In this document: positions 1 to 8,102 of the stretch, one piece after another | Position numbering within the stretch: the first letter of the stretch is position 1 | How the letters are laid out: each line of letters opens with the position of its first letter | NCBI GenBank assembly: GCA_017478245.1 | Contig: JAFVDW010000083.1 | Span: forward strand, 1 to 39,467 | DNA length: 39,467 nt | Direction of reading: 5' to 3' | Source: Lachnospiraceae bacterium | Lineage (GTDB): Bacteria > Bacillota > Clostridia > Lachnospirales > Lachnospiraceae | The notes under the pieces: generated by a model | Told to the model about the DNA's origin: nothing | Database searches by the model: none | Seen by the model: the letters and a program-made list of their open reading frames with translations, nothing else | Made by a program: the position numbers and the translations under genes

Positions 1-130
1 CGAAAATATTGAGAGGAGCGAAGCCCGACATGAAATAAGCCGGTTAAGCCGGCTTATGAATGGCATGGCGAAAATATTGAGAGGAGCGAAGCCCGACATG
101 AAATAAGCCGGTTAAGCCGGCTTATGAATG
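1..130. repeat. 62-bp direct repeat, two copies, each with a hairpin
   Basis: Positions 1-62 and 69-130 are identical 62-bp copies separated by 6 bp. Each ends in a perfect 9-bp inverted repeat with a 5-nt loop (35-57 and 103-125), but no T-run follows. Read forward, each copy has the frame KILRGAKPDMK followed by TAA (3-38 and 71-106). The first copy may therefore be the last codons and hairpin of a gene beginning left of the window, and the second a tandem duplication of that gene end. The identity is seen directly; the origin is inference. Confidence 0.85.
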
Positions 131-191
131 TTCTGCATATTTTTCCCAGCTCGTCCATATACTGTAATAAACAAAGATTTAGGAGGCAAAT

Positions 192-431
192 ATGGCGAGA
201 GGTCAGAGAAAAACTTTGGAAGAAAAAATTCAGGCGAAGCAGGAATTGATTGCAGCCTTGCAGACGCGTGTGGAATCGGAACAGAGAGAACTGGAAGAGT
301 TGTTTGCAGAGAAACGCAGGCGAGAGCTGGAAATAGTGAATGACTTGATTGAAGAATCCGGTCTGGATGTGGAAGAAGTGGCGGAAGTATTACAGCAGTA
401 TATTGAAAATCAAGCGGCGAGTGCCTCGTGA
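192..431 (+). CDS. Small coiled-coil protein, DUF4315-like (79 aa)
   Basis: A short, highly charged protein. Residues about 7-50 are rich in Glu, Lys, Gln and Leu and predict a continuous coiled coil (KTLEEKIQAKQELIAAL and onward). A short C-terminal helical segment follows (SGLDVEEVAEVLQQYIE), like a small helix-turn-helix-like or dimerisation tail. The layout resembles DUF4315-type small proteins of Firmicutes, some of them on mobile elements; this is recalled similarity, not a search result. The start is set by a strong AGGAGG at 181-186. The gene is monocistronic: a terminator follows directly and the next gene has its own promoter. Function is unknown; a DNA- or protein-binding role is only a guess. 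Confidence 0.75.
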   Translation: MARGQRKTLEEKIQAKQELIAALQTRVESEQRELEELFAEKRRRELEIVNDLIEESGLDVEEVAEVLQQYIENQAASAS

Positions 432-437
432 ATGTGT

Positions 438-470
438 AAACAGTCGGAGTTGTCCGGCTGTTTTGCTTTG
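438..470 (+). terminator. Rho-independent terminator after the 79-aa gene
   Basis: A 9-bp stem (440-448 with 453-461, one G-T pair) with a GTTG loop, extended by A-T pairs and followed by TTTTGCTTTG. It begins a few bases after the stop codon. Confidence 0.85.
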
Positions 471-555
471 AATAAGTTTCCTACAAAATACCTCTTGTAA
501 GAGGCTGATGTGAAAAATTAATTTAAAAAAAATGAAATTGTATGAACAATAATTG

Positions 556-584
556 TTGAGTTTGTTGTCTAAATGTGGTATTAT
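556..584 (+). promoter_or_regulatory. Predicted sigma-A promoter of the chemoreceptor-like gene
   Basis: TTGAGT at 556-561 and TATTAT at 579-584 with an exact 17-nt spacer, in an AT-rich gap between a terminator and the 662 gene. Expected transcription start is near 591, leaving a leader of about 70 nt. Confidence 0.6.
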
Positions 585-661
585 TTTTATATTGATAGGA
601 GGGCGTACTTGGCAGGAAACAGAATTTTACAACAAAATACGAGAAAGGATAGGATTGGGGT

Positions 662-1276
662 ATGATAATTCAAGATTTTGCAGATATGGAGAGATTGGAG
701 CGGATTATTTCTGACTGGGCGAAGGTGTTTGGAATGCCTATTGCTGCAGTGGACGAAGAAGGAGAATATATATCCGGCTGCTACAATTTTGATACAAACG
801 AGTTGGATTTGCGCAATTTACCGAATGATTGCAAGCATGTTGAGTTTGATTTGCTGGCAGTGGAGGAGAGAATTGGAAAGGTGATTGTTGTTCCGGGAGA
901 TAAGGAACTGAATGAGGCGGAATGGAGTCTGTTAAAGAGTGCGGTTGAGTATTATGTCAGCGCAGAATATAGAATCAAATACGGCAGCAACAAGATGGTA
1001 GAGAATATGCAGAAGGGTGCTGCCGAGTGTGAAAAGCTGGTAAAGGAGATTCAGCAGAATGCTTCCAAATTAGATTCTGTACAGCAGCGTCAGAATATTC
1101 TGGCACTGAATGCCAGCATTGAGGCAGCCAGAGCAGGAGAGGCGGGAAGAGGCTTTGCTGTTGTGGCAGGCGAGGTTGGTAATCTGGCAAAGACCAGTAA
1201 GGAGCTGAATAGTTCTATCGAAACGACGGTTGCAGAGATTTCGAGAGTGGTACATAATATGGTATCTAGAAATTGA
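662..1276 (+). CDS. Short soluble methyl-accepting chemotaxis-like protein with PocR-like sensor
   Basis: 204 aa with no transmembrane segment or HAMP domain. Residues about 1-110 look like a PocR-type ligand-sensing domain (opening [20 protein letters not shown], then a VDEEGEYIS strand pair). Residues about 120-204 are a minimal chemoreceptor signalling hairpin: [20 protein letters not shown] followed by [15 protein letters not shown] is the near-invariant CheA/CheW-contacting tip. The methylation helices are much shorter than in classical receptors, so adaptation may be absent. It would act in the cytoplasm, feeding a CheA kinase. It lies just upstream of the pilus operon but is separated from it by a terminator and a separate promoter. 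A role in steering pilus motility or adhesion is suggested by position only; a flagellar role elsewhere is equally possible. Confidence 0.85.
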   Translation: MIIQDFADMERLERIISDWAKVFGMPIAAVDEEGEYISGCYNFDTNELDLRNLPNDCKHVEFDLLAVEERIGKVIVVPGDKELNEAEWSLLKSAVEYYVSAEYRIKYGSNKMVENMQKGAAECEKLVKEIQQNASKLDSVQQRQNILALNASIEAARAGEAGRGFAVVAGEVGNLAKTSKELNSSIETTVAEISRVVHNMVSRN

Positions 1277-1293
1277 CAAAATAAAGCAGGTGC

Positions 1294-1330
1294 AATAGCT
1301 GGGAAATTTTATATTTTCCAGCTATTCTGT
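1294..1330 (+). terminator. Terminator after the chemoreceptor-like gene
   Basis: A 13-bp stem (1294-1306 with 1314-1326, one G-T pair) and 7-nt loop. The following T-run is weak (CTGTATGTTT). It separates the 662 gene from the pilus operon. Confidence 0.7.
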
Positions 1331-1413
1331 ATGTTTGGAGCATATATTTTAATATAAAATTCAAAAAAATGGTACTTTTGTAACAAAAAATAATAAAAAA
1401 CGTTTTAAAAAAC

Positions 1414-1442
1414 TTGACGAAATATACAAAATATACGATAAT
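1414..1442 (+). promoter_or_regulatory. Predicted sigma-A promoter of the type IV pilus operon
   Basis: TTGACG at 1414-1419, a 17-nt spacer and GATAAT at 1437-1442, one mismatch to consensus in each box. It sits in a very AT-rich stretch about 65 nt upstream of the first pilin gene. I looked for a cyclic-di-GMP riboswitch core in this leader (some clostridial pilus operons have one) and did not see it; the leader is probably too short. Confidence 0.7.
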
Positions 1443-1506
1443 ATTTAATAAATAGCAAAAGTAGTTGTGTAATTTTATGAATTTTTATTAAAAGTGAAGT
1501 GATTGG

Positions 1507-1998
1507 ATGAATGGGATGAGAGAGAAACAAGCCCCGTATAGTTTTCGTTCAATTAAATATGACAATAGAGGAGCGTCTCTGTTAATCGTGTTGGGGCTTT
1601 TTGTGCTTTTGACAGTGGTTGCCGCTAATATGTTGATGTTGGTAAATGCAGGGAATACCGAGACTGCTGAGGAATACGAAACAGAGCAGACGAATCTGAT
1701 TGTGTCATCTATATATGAGACGTTGAATGCGCAGATGGAAAGCGACAGCAATCCCTGGAAGGATGCTTTTGTGCAGGATACAACTACCTATATCGACGTG
1801 ACCGGGTTTGAATCTCCCGAAAGGGAGGCGATTACTGTCAGCATGGAAGTGACACTCAAACGCAATCAGGCGGAGGTGCAATATGAGATAGGGACTCCTG
1901 ATGGTGAAACCTATCGAATTTATACAAAATATAACTGTTACGGCACCGGAGATGAATTAAAAGCCACGCTAAAGGAATGTACGAACCAGAATCCTTAA
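1507..1998 (+). CDS. GspK/PilX-like minor pilin lacking Glu5
   Basis: 163 aa, first gene of the pilus operon. A positively charged leader ends in DNRG at residue 22, followed by a 20+ residue hydrophobic helix (ASLLIVLGLFVLLTVVAANM) and a globular acidic domain. Cleavage after Gly22 leaves Ala at +1 and Ile at +5, where ordinary pilins have Glu. Absence of Glu5 is the hallmark of GspK/PilX-type subunits that cap the pilus tip. A fused T2SSK domain is not evident; the protein is shorter than GspK (about 300 aa). The ribosome site is weak, so the start is less certain; an in-frame ATG at 1516 is an alternative. Likely role: initiating or capping the fibre together with the next two minor pilins. 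Confidence 0.75.
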   Translation: MNGMREKQAPYSFRSIKYDNRGASLLIVLGLFVLLTVVAANMLMLVNAGNTETAEEYETEQTNLIVSSIYETLNAQMESDSNPWKDAFVQDTTTYIDVTGFESPEREAITVSMEVTLKRNQAEVQYEIGTPDGETYRIYTKYNCYGTGDELKATLKECTNQNP

Positions 1999-2041
1999 AG
2001 GCGGAAGCTGAAACATATAGGCAGCAGAGAGGATATGGAAA

Positions 2042-2353
2042 ATGGGAGATAAACGGGGAGAGACTTTAATTGAATTAGTGGTAAGTCTTGCACTGTTTGC
2101 CTTAGTTATAACGATGCTGGTAACAGTCTTTAATGCGTCTGCCAATTCGTTGGCGACCAATGTGGAGACGAAACGGATGCTGAACCAGCAGGAGGTGACG
2201 TTGGCGAGGGAAGACGATGTGATTGTGGAGGAGCTTTCTATACAGTCCACGATTCGCATTGGAGCGGATGCACATGTAGCGGGAGAAGTGCCGGTGCAGC
2301 GATTGCGGCCGGTAAATGGTTCTCTATACAAGTTTCGTCCCAAGACGGATTAG
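2042..2353 (+). CDS. Minor type IV pilin (103 aa)
   Basis: Short leader MGDKRG, then ETLIELVVSLALFALVITML: a type III prepilin motif with cleavage expected after Gly6 and the required Glu at +5 (Glu11). Residue +1 is Glu instead of the usual Phe or Met, which is uncommon. The remaining ~75 aa form a small hydrophilic domain rich in Val and Glu, much shorter than most PilV/GspI subunits. AGAGGA at 2028-2033 sits 8 nt upstream and decides this ATG; the nearby ATG at 2035 is in another frame and stops at once. It lies 43 nt after the first pilin gene and 12 nt before the next, clearly co-transcribed. Confidence 0.75.
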   Translation: MGDKRGETLIELVVSLALFALVITMLVTVFNASANSLATNVETKRMLNQQEVTLAREDDVIVEELSIQSTIRIGADAHVAGEVPVQRLRPVNGSLYKFRPKTD

Positions 2354-2365
2354 TCTGTAAAAGGA

Positions 2366-2956
2366 TTGAGAGGATGTGTAAAGACATTGAATAGTACATT
2401 GCATAGAACATCGCATGGAAGCACGAATATAGCAAGACGCAGGCTCAGGCAGGACAACAAGGGATTTACCATGATAGAGATGATAATCACTGTTGGGATT
2501 ATCGCAGTGTTGACCGGAAGCATAGCAGTTGTGTTCCCCCAGTGGCTAAGACAGTATGTGTCGCTTAGGCAGATCGCGGAGGCGACGAACATGGTGGATG
2601 TTATGGCATCGGGTATCAAGGAGGAGCTTCAGTTTTCCAAGAACCGTACCTGGGATGAAGAGGGGCTTCATTATGTGAGAGATATTCGTATGGGAGATTT
2701 CCCGCTGAATGAGGATGAATGTACCATCAATTATGATGAAGCTGCCAATACACTTACAGTGGTTGGCAGACCGGAGATATTTGGAACAGTGTTTGATGCC
2801 GATTTTTACGGAGAAATGACAGCGACGGTTGTGGTGGAGAATGAGACGAGAACGCGGGATAATAAGAATTTCTTGGCTGTGGATATTGAAATCCGCAACG
2901 CAGAGGGGCAACTAATGTCCAGTGAGAAAATTGCGGTGAATTTATATAACCAATAA
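2366..2956 (+). CDS. Minor type IV pilin, PilW/GspJ-like
   Basis: 196 aa. A long basic leader (residues 1-33) ends in DNKG, followed by FTMIEMIITVGIIAVLTGSI. Cleavage is predicted after Gly33, giving Phe at +1 and Glu38 at +5. The C-terminal ~130 aa are predicted beta-rich (TVVGRPEIFGTVFDADFYG), consistent with a pilin globular domain. The start is uncertain: TTG at 2366 has an AAAGG only 1 nt upstream, while TTG at 2387 has AGAGGA 12 nt upstream and would shorten the leader by 7 residues. It lies between the 103-aa pilin and pilC. The third minor pilin in a row is consistent with a GspI/J/K-like tip complex. Confidence 0.8.
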   Translation: MRGCVKTLNSTLHRTSHGSTNIARRRLRQDNKGFTMIEMIITVGIIAVLTGSIAVVFPQWLRQYVSLRQIAEATNMVDVMASGIKEELQFSKNRTWDEEGLHYVRDIRMGDFPLNEDECTINYDEAANTLTVVGRPEIFGTVFDADFYGEMTATVVVENETRTRDNKNFLAVDIEIRNAEGQLMSSEKIAVNLYNQ

Positions 2957-2974
2957 CAAAACGAGGGTTTTTAG

Positions 2975-4159
2975 ATGGCTACATATCGATATAAAGCGAA
3001 AGCGGAGGACGGTAAAATTGTTACCGGTAAAATAGAGGCAGCAAATGAGCAGATTTTCTATCGGGAATTAGAAAATAGAAAGCTCTATTGTATTTCTTAT
3101 AAAGAGCTCGGAGCGGTCAGCTCCAACGAGATCAACAGTAAGCTGACGCTGAAGGAGTTGAATGTATTCTGCAGGGAGATCGGTGTTATGATCGGGGCAG
3201 GTGTCCCGATGGTAAACGTGTTAAATACCATGCACCGCAGATCCAAGAATAAAAAGCTTAATGCCTGCTATCTTGCACTGATTGAGCAGATTGAGACGGG
3301 AAGCTCCTTGGCAGAGGCGATGCGCAGCATGGGAAATGTGTTTCCTGATATTTTAATTGCCATGGTAGATGTGGGAGAACAGAGTGGCTCGCTGGATACG
3401 GTGGTAAGTCAGATGGCTGAATTTTATGGCAAAGAACATGCGACAAAGAGTAAGGTGCAGACCATGATGATCTATCCGGTGATGTTGCTTGTGATTACCA
3501 TAGCTGTTGTAATCGTTGTATTCACTTTTGTGTTACCTAAGTTTTTCAGTTTGTTTGTTGGAGAAGATTTGCCTTTGATTACAAAGGTGTTTATTGCTAT
3601 CAGCAATTTTCTGGTGAATGATTGGCCTTATTTACTGTTGGGTGTGCTTCTGGTGATTATTGCTTTTGCAGGATTTAGTAAAACAGAGGCAGGAAGATAT
3701 TACATTGACAAATTCAAATGCAATATCCCGGTAGTCAGTAAGCTTTTGGAGAAAACCACTATTTCAAGATTTGCCAATACAATGGGCATTTTGTTGGGAA
3801 ATGGTATTCCGGTGTTGGAGGCCATTGAGATTTGTGCCGGAACCTTTGGAAATGTATACACCCTGGAGCGTATGAACCGTATACGCGAGGAAGTGGAGAA
3901 GGGTATTCCTTTCTCGGATGCCATGGAAAAGGAAGGGCTCTTTGAGGATATGGTCTGGTCCATGATGGCTACAGGCGAGGAGACCGGACAGTCAGCGGAA
4001 ATGTATCAAAAGCTGTATGCTTACTATACACAGGAGTCGGATATTGCGACACAGAAGCTGATGGCATTGATGGAGCCGTTGATGATGGTTGTAATCGGTT
4101 TGATCATTGGTTCCGTTTTATTCTCGGTACTGGTTCCAATCTATAGTATATACGGATAG
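2975..4159 (+). CDS. pilC: Type IV pilus inner-membrane platform protein PilC (GspF family)
   Basis: 394 aa, the usual length for the family. Two T2SSF repeats are visible: residues about 65-185 (FCREIGVMIGAGVPMVNVLN, then GSSLAEAMRSMG and GEQSGSLDTVV) and about 260-385 (ISRFANTMGILLGNGIPVLE, then GEETGQSAEMYQKLYAYY). Hydrophobic segments lie near 165-190, 205-230 and 368-392. PilC is the membrane platform that couples PilB ATPase rotation to pilin insertion. GAGGG at 2963-2967 supports the ATG at 2975. Its gene is 18 nt after the minor pilin and ends 25 nt before pilM, in mid-operon. Confidence 0.95.
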   Translation: MATYRYKAKAEDGKIVTGKIEAANEQIFYRELENRKLYCISYKELGAVSSNEINSKLTLKELNVFCREIGVMIGAGVPMVNVLNTMHRRSKNKKLNACYLALIEQIETGSSLAEAMRSMGNVFPDILIAMVDVGEQSGSLDTVVSQMAEFYGKEHATKSKVQTMMIYPVMLLVITIAVVIVVFTFVLPKFFSLFVGEDLPLITKVFIAISNFLVNDWPYLLLGVLLVIIAFAGFSKTEAGRYYIDKFKCNIPVVSKLLEKTTISRFANTMGILLGNGIPVLEAIEICAGTFGNVYTLERMNRIREEVEKGIPFSDAMEKEGLFEDMVWSMMATGEETGQSAEMYQKLYAYYTQESDIATQKLMALMEPLMMVVIGLIIGSVLFSVLVPIYSIYG

Positions 4160-4184
4160 TGAAAAGAGACAGAAAGGGTTGGCT

Positions 4185-5720
4185 ATGAAAGTATTATCCA
4201 TAGAATTTACTTCGGATTATATTTATATGTATCAGCAGGATGCAGGAAAAAAGGGTGTGACAGTGGAGGCAAAGTATCGTCTGACCATGCCTACAAATGC
4301 CTATGTCAATAGGATGTTGATCAATAATGACCGGAGTGTTTCGGATACGATTAAGAATTGTATATCGGAACATGGAATCAAATGCAGAAAGGCGATTGTG
4401 GTAATCCCCAACTCGGACAGTATGGTGGAAGAGTTTTCGGTGTTGGGAGGCAAACGCAAACAGATGGACGGACTGGTGGAACAGGAATTGCGTAAGCGCC
4501 ATCGTTTGAATGCGGATTACCTGTATGATTATATTGTTCTTGGCGAGGATGGATTGAAGCCCGGATTTTTGAAGGTTCAAGTTACCTTATGTGCAAAGGC
4601 TATGATACAGAATCTCTATGATGTGGTAAAGAAAGCAGGGCTTAGCCCCTACCGCCTGGTATTTACCAATCATGCCATGGAGAAGCTGGCGAAGATGGCA
4701 GGCTTTATTGATGCCAAAAGAAGTGCTATTTTATCCTGCGTCAACGGAGATGAAGCGCATTTTCTCTATGTAGGACATAGAGAGGACCCTTATTACCGCT
4801 ACAGTCGGTTAAAGACCGAAAACAAGATGGAGGAAAATCTCTATGTTTTATCTAACATCACGAACATAGTTGATGAATCGGATTCAGATGAAGTGATTTT
4901 GAGAAAACTGCAGGGCGATTTGGCGAGACTGGAACGTTTTCATGTGCAGCGCCATCCCGATGAGGAACTGGGCGGAATTTATTTTTACGGCAGCTACAAT
5001 AAGCATGCTTGGTTGGCGGATGAGATTTCGGATTTCCTGAATGTTCATGCGGAGCCCTTTAACATGCAGAACGAGATCATGATGATTCGTTATAATTGCC
5101 AGGAGCAGGAATATACTTACAATGCGGTGGCGGCAGCCGCTACCATCATACCTTCCGATTCGGAGGAGACTTATGATTTCTTCGGCAAATTAGAAGAAGA
5201 AAAAGCGGAAAACATGAATGCAGGCTTTTTCACGCCCCTGATTGTTGCGGGTGTATTGGCGATTGCTATCTTGTCTGCTACCTTATGGATGCGTATAAAA
5301 GGGGATGAGATACTGCGCGACACGGAGAAGACAGTGGCATATCTTTCCGATCAGGAAGTGGTGGATACATATGCGAAGCATAATCAGATGTTGGATGAAA
5401 TTGGGAGATATTCTAATTATAATCGACAGGTTGAGAGTGCGATAGACTTGTTGGAAAACATGCCCAGGTATGAAAGTGAGATATTCAGAACCATTGACAA
5501 TAGAAAACCGGAAGGGGTTATTATTACCGGATATGATTTCAATAACGGCAATTTGATTCTGGGTTGTAGCGCGGATGACCAATATACACCTGCAAATTTT
5601 GCTAAAATACTAAAGGAATCGGGGGATTATGCCGATGTAAGTTATAGCGGATTTAATAAAACTTCAGGACTTTTCGGAGAGGAAAATTATACCTTTAGTA
5701 TTAACATAGCTATGTGGTAG
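4185..5720 (+). CDS. pilM: PilM-PilN fusion, type IV pilus assembly complex
   Basis: 511 aa. Residues 1 to about 330 resemble the actin-like ATPase PilM (opening MKVLSIEFTSDYIYMYQQDA, with a VLSCVNGDEAHFLYVG-like middle strand). A membrane helix follows at about 348-368 (FFTPLIVAGVLAIAILSATL), then a coiled-coil and a small alpha/beta domain ending in FSINIAMW. That second half has the topology of PilN. PilM and PilN are normally separate: PilM is cytoplasmic and binds the short N-terminal tail of membrane-bound PilN, so a covalent fusion makes mechanical sense. I chose ATG 4185 because AGAAAGGG lies 7 nt upstream; the longer frame from 4107 would overlap pilC by over 50 nt and lacks a ribosome site. 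PilO follows by 18 nt. Confidence 0.85.
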   Translation: MKVLSIEFTSDYIYMYQQDAGKKGVTVEAKYRLTMPTNAYVNRMLINNDRSVSDTIKNCISEHGIKCRKAIVVIPNSDSMVEEFSVLGGKRKQMDGLVEQELRKRHRLNADYLYDYIVLGEDGLKPGFLKVQVTLCAKAMIQNLYDVVKKAGLSPYRLVFTNHAMEKLAKMAGFIDAKRSAILSCVNGDEAHFLYVGHREDPYYRYSRLKTENKMEENLYVLSNITNIVDESDSDEVILRKLQGDLARLERFHVQRHPDEELGGIYFYGSYNKHAWLADEISDFLNVHAEPFNMQNEIMMIRYNCQEQEYTYNAVAAAATIIPSDSEETYDFFGKLEEEKAENMNAGFFTPLIVAGVLAIAILSATLWMRIKGDEILRDTEKTVAYLSDQEVVDTYAKHNQMLDEIGRYSNYNRQVESAIDLLENMPRYESEIFRTIDNRKPEGVIITGYDFNNGNLILGCSADDQYTPANFAKILKESGDYADVSYSGFNKTSGLFGEENYTFSINIAMW

Positions 5721-5738
5721 GAAAGACAGGACGAAAAT

Positions 5739-6404
5739 ATGACGAGACGAGAGAAGGTTTTATTACAGGTGTTAGCCGCTATTGCCATAGTGGGACTTAG
5801 TTTTCTTTATCTGTTTATGCCCTCTGTTCGCAGGAGAACAGAGCTGAAAATATCACAGGAAGAGCTTCAGATGCAAGAAGCACAGGTTCGCTCCATCGTA
5901 AACCTGACAGGTTTGGAAGAGGCGTTGGATAAAGAAAAAGAACAGGCAGACAAGAATTATGAGTATTTTTACAGCAAACTAAATAGTTATACTGTTGATG
6001 GTATACTAAACGGTCTGGTTACGGAGAGCGGGCTGGAGGTTCAGTCTATGACTATCAGCTCTTACAATCCTATTGAAGTTGATACGCTAAAGAGAGGCGT
6101 TGAAGCGGAGGAGAAGGAAGGAACAAAGAATGCCGGAGAAGAAGAGGAAGGCGCAGCCGACGAAAATCTTGAAGTTGAAGAGATAGATTTGTTGTTGGGC
6201 TGCAGGGTCAATCTTGAGGTAAAGGGTTCTTACGGAGAGGTTCTTGAACTGGCAGACAAATTGAGAAAGGAAAGTACATGTATTGAAGTGACTTCCATCA
6301 GTATTACCAGAGAACAGAGAGATGTTGCATCTTATGAACCGGTGAGTGCCTCTATGACACTGTTAATTTATGGAATAAATAAAACGGTAGAGGAGGATGC
6401 GTAG
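5739..6404 (+). CDS. pilO: Type IV pilus assembly protein PilO-like
   Basis: 221 aa bitopic membrane protein. A short basic N-terminus (MTRREK) precedes one transmembrane helix (about 7-28, LLQVLAAIAIVGLSFLYLFM), then a coiled coil (about 35-80), an acidic low-complexity stretch (about 120-150, many Glu) and a C-terminal ferredoxin-like domain (VNLEVKGSYGEVLELADKLR, then VTSISITRE). This layout is that of PilO, which dimerises with PilN outside the membrane to form the alignment complex. The acidic insertion is not part of the core PilO fold and may be a surface linker. It lies 18 nt after the PilMN fusion and its stop abuts the start of pilB. Confidence 0.85.
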   Translation: MTRREKVLLQVLAAIAIVGLSFLYLFMPSVRRRTELKISQEELQMQEAQVRSIVNLTGLEEALDKEKEQADKNYEYFYSKLNSYTVDGILNGLVTESGLEVQSMTISSYNPIEVDTLKRGVEAEEKEGTKNAGEEEEGAADENLEVEEIDLLLGCRVNLEVKGSYGEVLELADKLRKESTCIEVTSISITREQRDVASYEPVSASMTLLIYGINKTVEEDA

Positions 6405-8102
6405 TTGAAAAAGATTAGACTTGGTGAACTGCTGGTAGATGCCGGTTACCTTACCAATGCCCAACTGGAGCAGGCGTTGGCGATACAGAGAAGCAGTGAA
6501 AAGAAGCAAATGCTTGGTGAACTTCTGATTGAGCTGGGATATGTTCAGGAGGAGGAAATATTACAGGAATTGTCCAGACAGTTGAGAGTGCCGGTGTTGG
6601 ATATGAGTCAGATTAATCCTACTGCGGAAGTGGTGGCGCTGATTCCAAGAGAGACAGCGGTAAAGCTTAGTCTGGTACCTCTGTATATCGAGGAAGACAG
6701 CCTTTATGTGGCAACGGACAATCCGCTGAACTACTATGGATTTCAGGATCTGGAGGAACAGATCGGTAAGCAGATTGTACCTTATCTGGCAAAACACGAA
6801 CATATTAATATTGCGATAGAACAGGCATATGCCAACAAAAATCTGTTCAATGTGGTGAATGAAGCCAATCAGATGTTCGGAAGGGACTATGTGGAGCGGG
6901 ATACCTCGGAGTCGTACCAACAGATGATGGATCGTATCGATAGCTCACCGGTGGTGAAACTGGTGAATTCGATTCTGACCCAGGCTGTCACCATGCAGGC
7001 CTCCGATATTCACATTGAGCCCAAACAGAATAATGTTTTGGTGCGAATGCGAATTGATGGTGATTTGGTTCAGGTTATGGTGTTGAATGCGGCGATTCAT
7101 ATGCCGTTGGTCACACGTTTGAAGATTATCTCTTCACTTGATATTGCGGAGAAGCGTGTGCCGCAGGACGGACGCTTCAGCCTGGAGATGGGAACCAAGG
7201 AAGTGAGCTTCCGTATCTCTACGCTACCCAGTGTATACGGTGAGAAAATTGTTATCCGTGTACTGGGAGACAATAAGGTGGATCTCATTCCACTACCACT
7301 TTTGGGGATGAAGGAAGCGGATTACAATAAATTTACAAGACTGATTCACAATCCCAACGGAGTCATTCTGGTGACGGGACCTACGGGAAGCGGTAAGACC
7401 ACTACTATTTATTCCGCTTTGGATGAAGTGGCAAAGCCCAATGTAAACGTGGTTACGGTTGAGGATCCGGTAGAGAAGAACATGGATAACCTGACGCAGG
7501 TACATATCAATGTGAAAGCGGGTTTAACCTTCGCCAGCGGTCTCCGCTCTATCATGAGACAGGATCCGGATGTGATCATGGTAGGTGAGATTCGAGACAA
7601 GGAGACGGCATTGATTGCGGCTCAGGCGGCAATTACCGGACATTTGGTGCTTAGTACGATTCACACCAATGATGCGGCGTCAACCTTTATGAGACTGATT
7701 GATATGGGAGCTGAGCCCTATGTTGTGGCATCCTCTGTGATCGGCGTGGTGGCGCAGCGATTGGTGAAGCTGATCTGTGAGGATTGTAAGGAGGAGTATA
7801 CACCCACAGATGATGAGCTTCGTTATTGGGACGGCAAGATGATGCCTAAGTTCTATCGGGGGAAGGGCTGCAGTAAATGTAATCACACCGGCTACAAAGG
7901 CAGATTGGCGGTGTATGAGATTATCATGGTAAACGGAGCGATCCGTAGTTTGATCATGGAGAGGGCATCTTCTCAGAAGATTAAGGAAGAAGCCATTCGT
8001 TCGGCGGGCTTCACTGACATGAAACATAATGCGATGCAACTAATTATGGAGGGCAAGACGACCTTGGATGAGATGCGGAAGGTCATCAACTTCTTGGATT
8101 AA
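6405..8102 (+). CDS. pilB: Type IV pilus extension ATPase PilB (GspE family) with MshEN domain
   Basis: 565 aa, full length. Residues 1 to about 140 are a GspE_N/MshEN domain with two RLGELL/MLGELL repeats each ending in a conserved Gln (about 4-28 and 36-60), the pattern that binds cyclic-di-GMP in MshE. The ATPase core has Walker A GPTGSGKT (about 325-332), the Asp box VVTVEDPVE, Walker B DPDVIMVGEIRD (about 387) and the His box STIHTNDAAST (about 417). A tetracysteine zinc knuckle (CEDC about 457, CSKC about 489) is as in PilB/GspE. It powers fibre extension in the cytoplasm. The start is TTG: GAGGAGG at 6390-6396 is 8 nt upstream, and the pilO stop codon directly precedes the TTG, indicating translational coupling. 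Confidence 0.95.
   Translation: MKKIRLGELLVDAGYLTNAQLEQALAIQRSSEKKQMLGELLIELGYVQEEEILQELSRQLRVPVLDMSQINPTAEVVALIPRETAVKLSLVPLYIEEDSLYVATDNPLNYYGFQDLEEQIGKQIVPYLAKHEHINIAIEQAYANKNLFNVVNEANQMFGRDYVERDTSESYQQMMDRIDSSPVVKLVNSILTQAVTMQASDIHIEPKQNNVLVRMRIDGDLVQVMVLNAAIHMPLVTRLKIISSLDIAEKRVPQDGRFSLEMGTKEVSFRISTLPSVYGEKIVIRVLGDNKVDLIPLPLLGMKEADYNKFTRLIHNPNGVILVTGPTGSGKTTTIYSALDEVAKPNVNVVTVEDPVEKNMDNLTQVHINVKAGLTFASGLRSIMRQDPDVIMVGEIRDKETALIAAQAAITGHLVLSTIHTNDAASTFMRLIDMGAEPYVVASSVIGVVAQRLVKLICEDCKEEYTPTDDELRYWDGKMMPKFYRGKGCSKCNHTGYKGRLAVYEIIMVNGAIRSLIMERASSQKIKEEAIRSAGFTDMKHNAMQLIMEGKTTLDEMRKVINFLD

Noticed and set aside
1443-1506. Cyclic-di-GMP riboswitch in the pilus operon leader
   Set aside because: The transcribed leader is only about 60 nt and AT-rich, and I see no conserved riboswitch core.
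4107-4184. N-terminal extension of PilM
   Set aside because: It would overlap the end of pilC by more than 50 nt and has no ribosome site; ATG 4185 has a good one.
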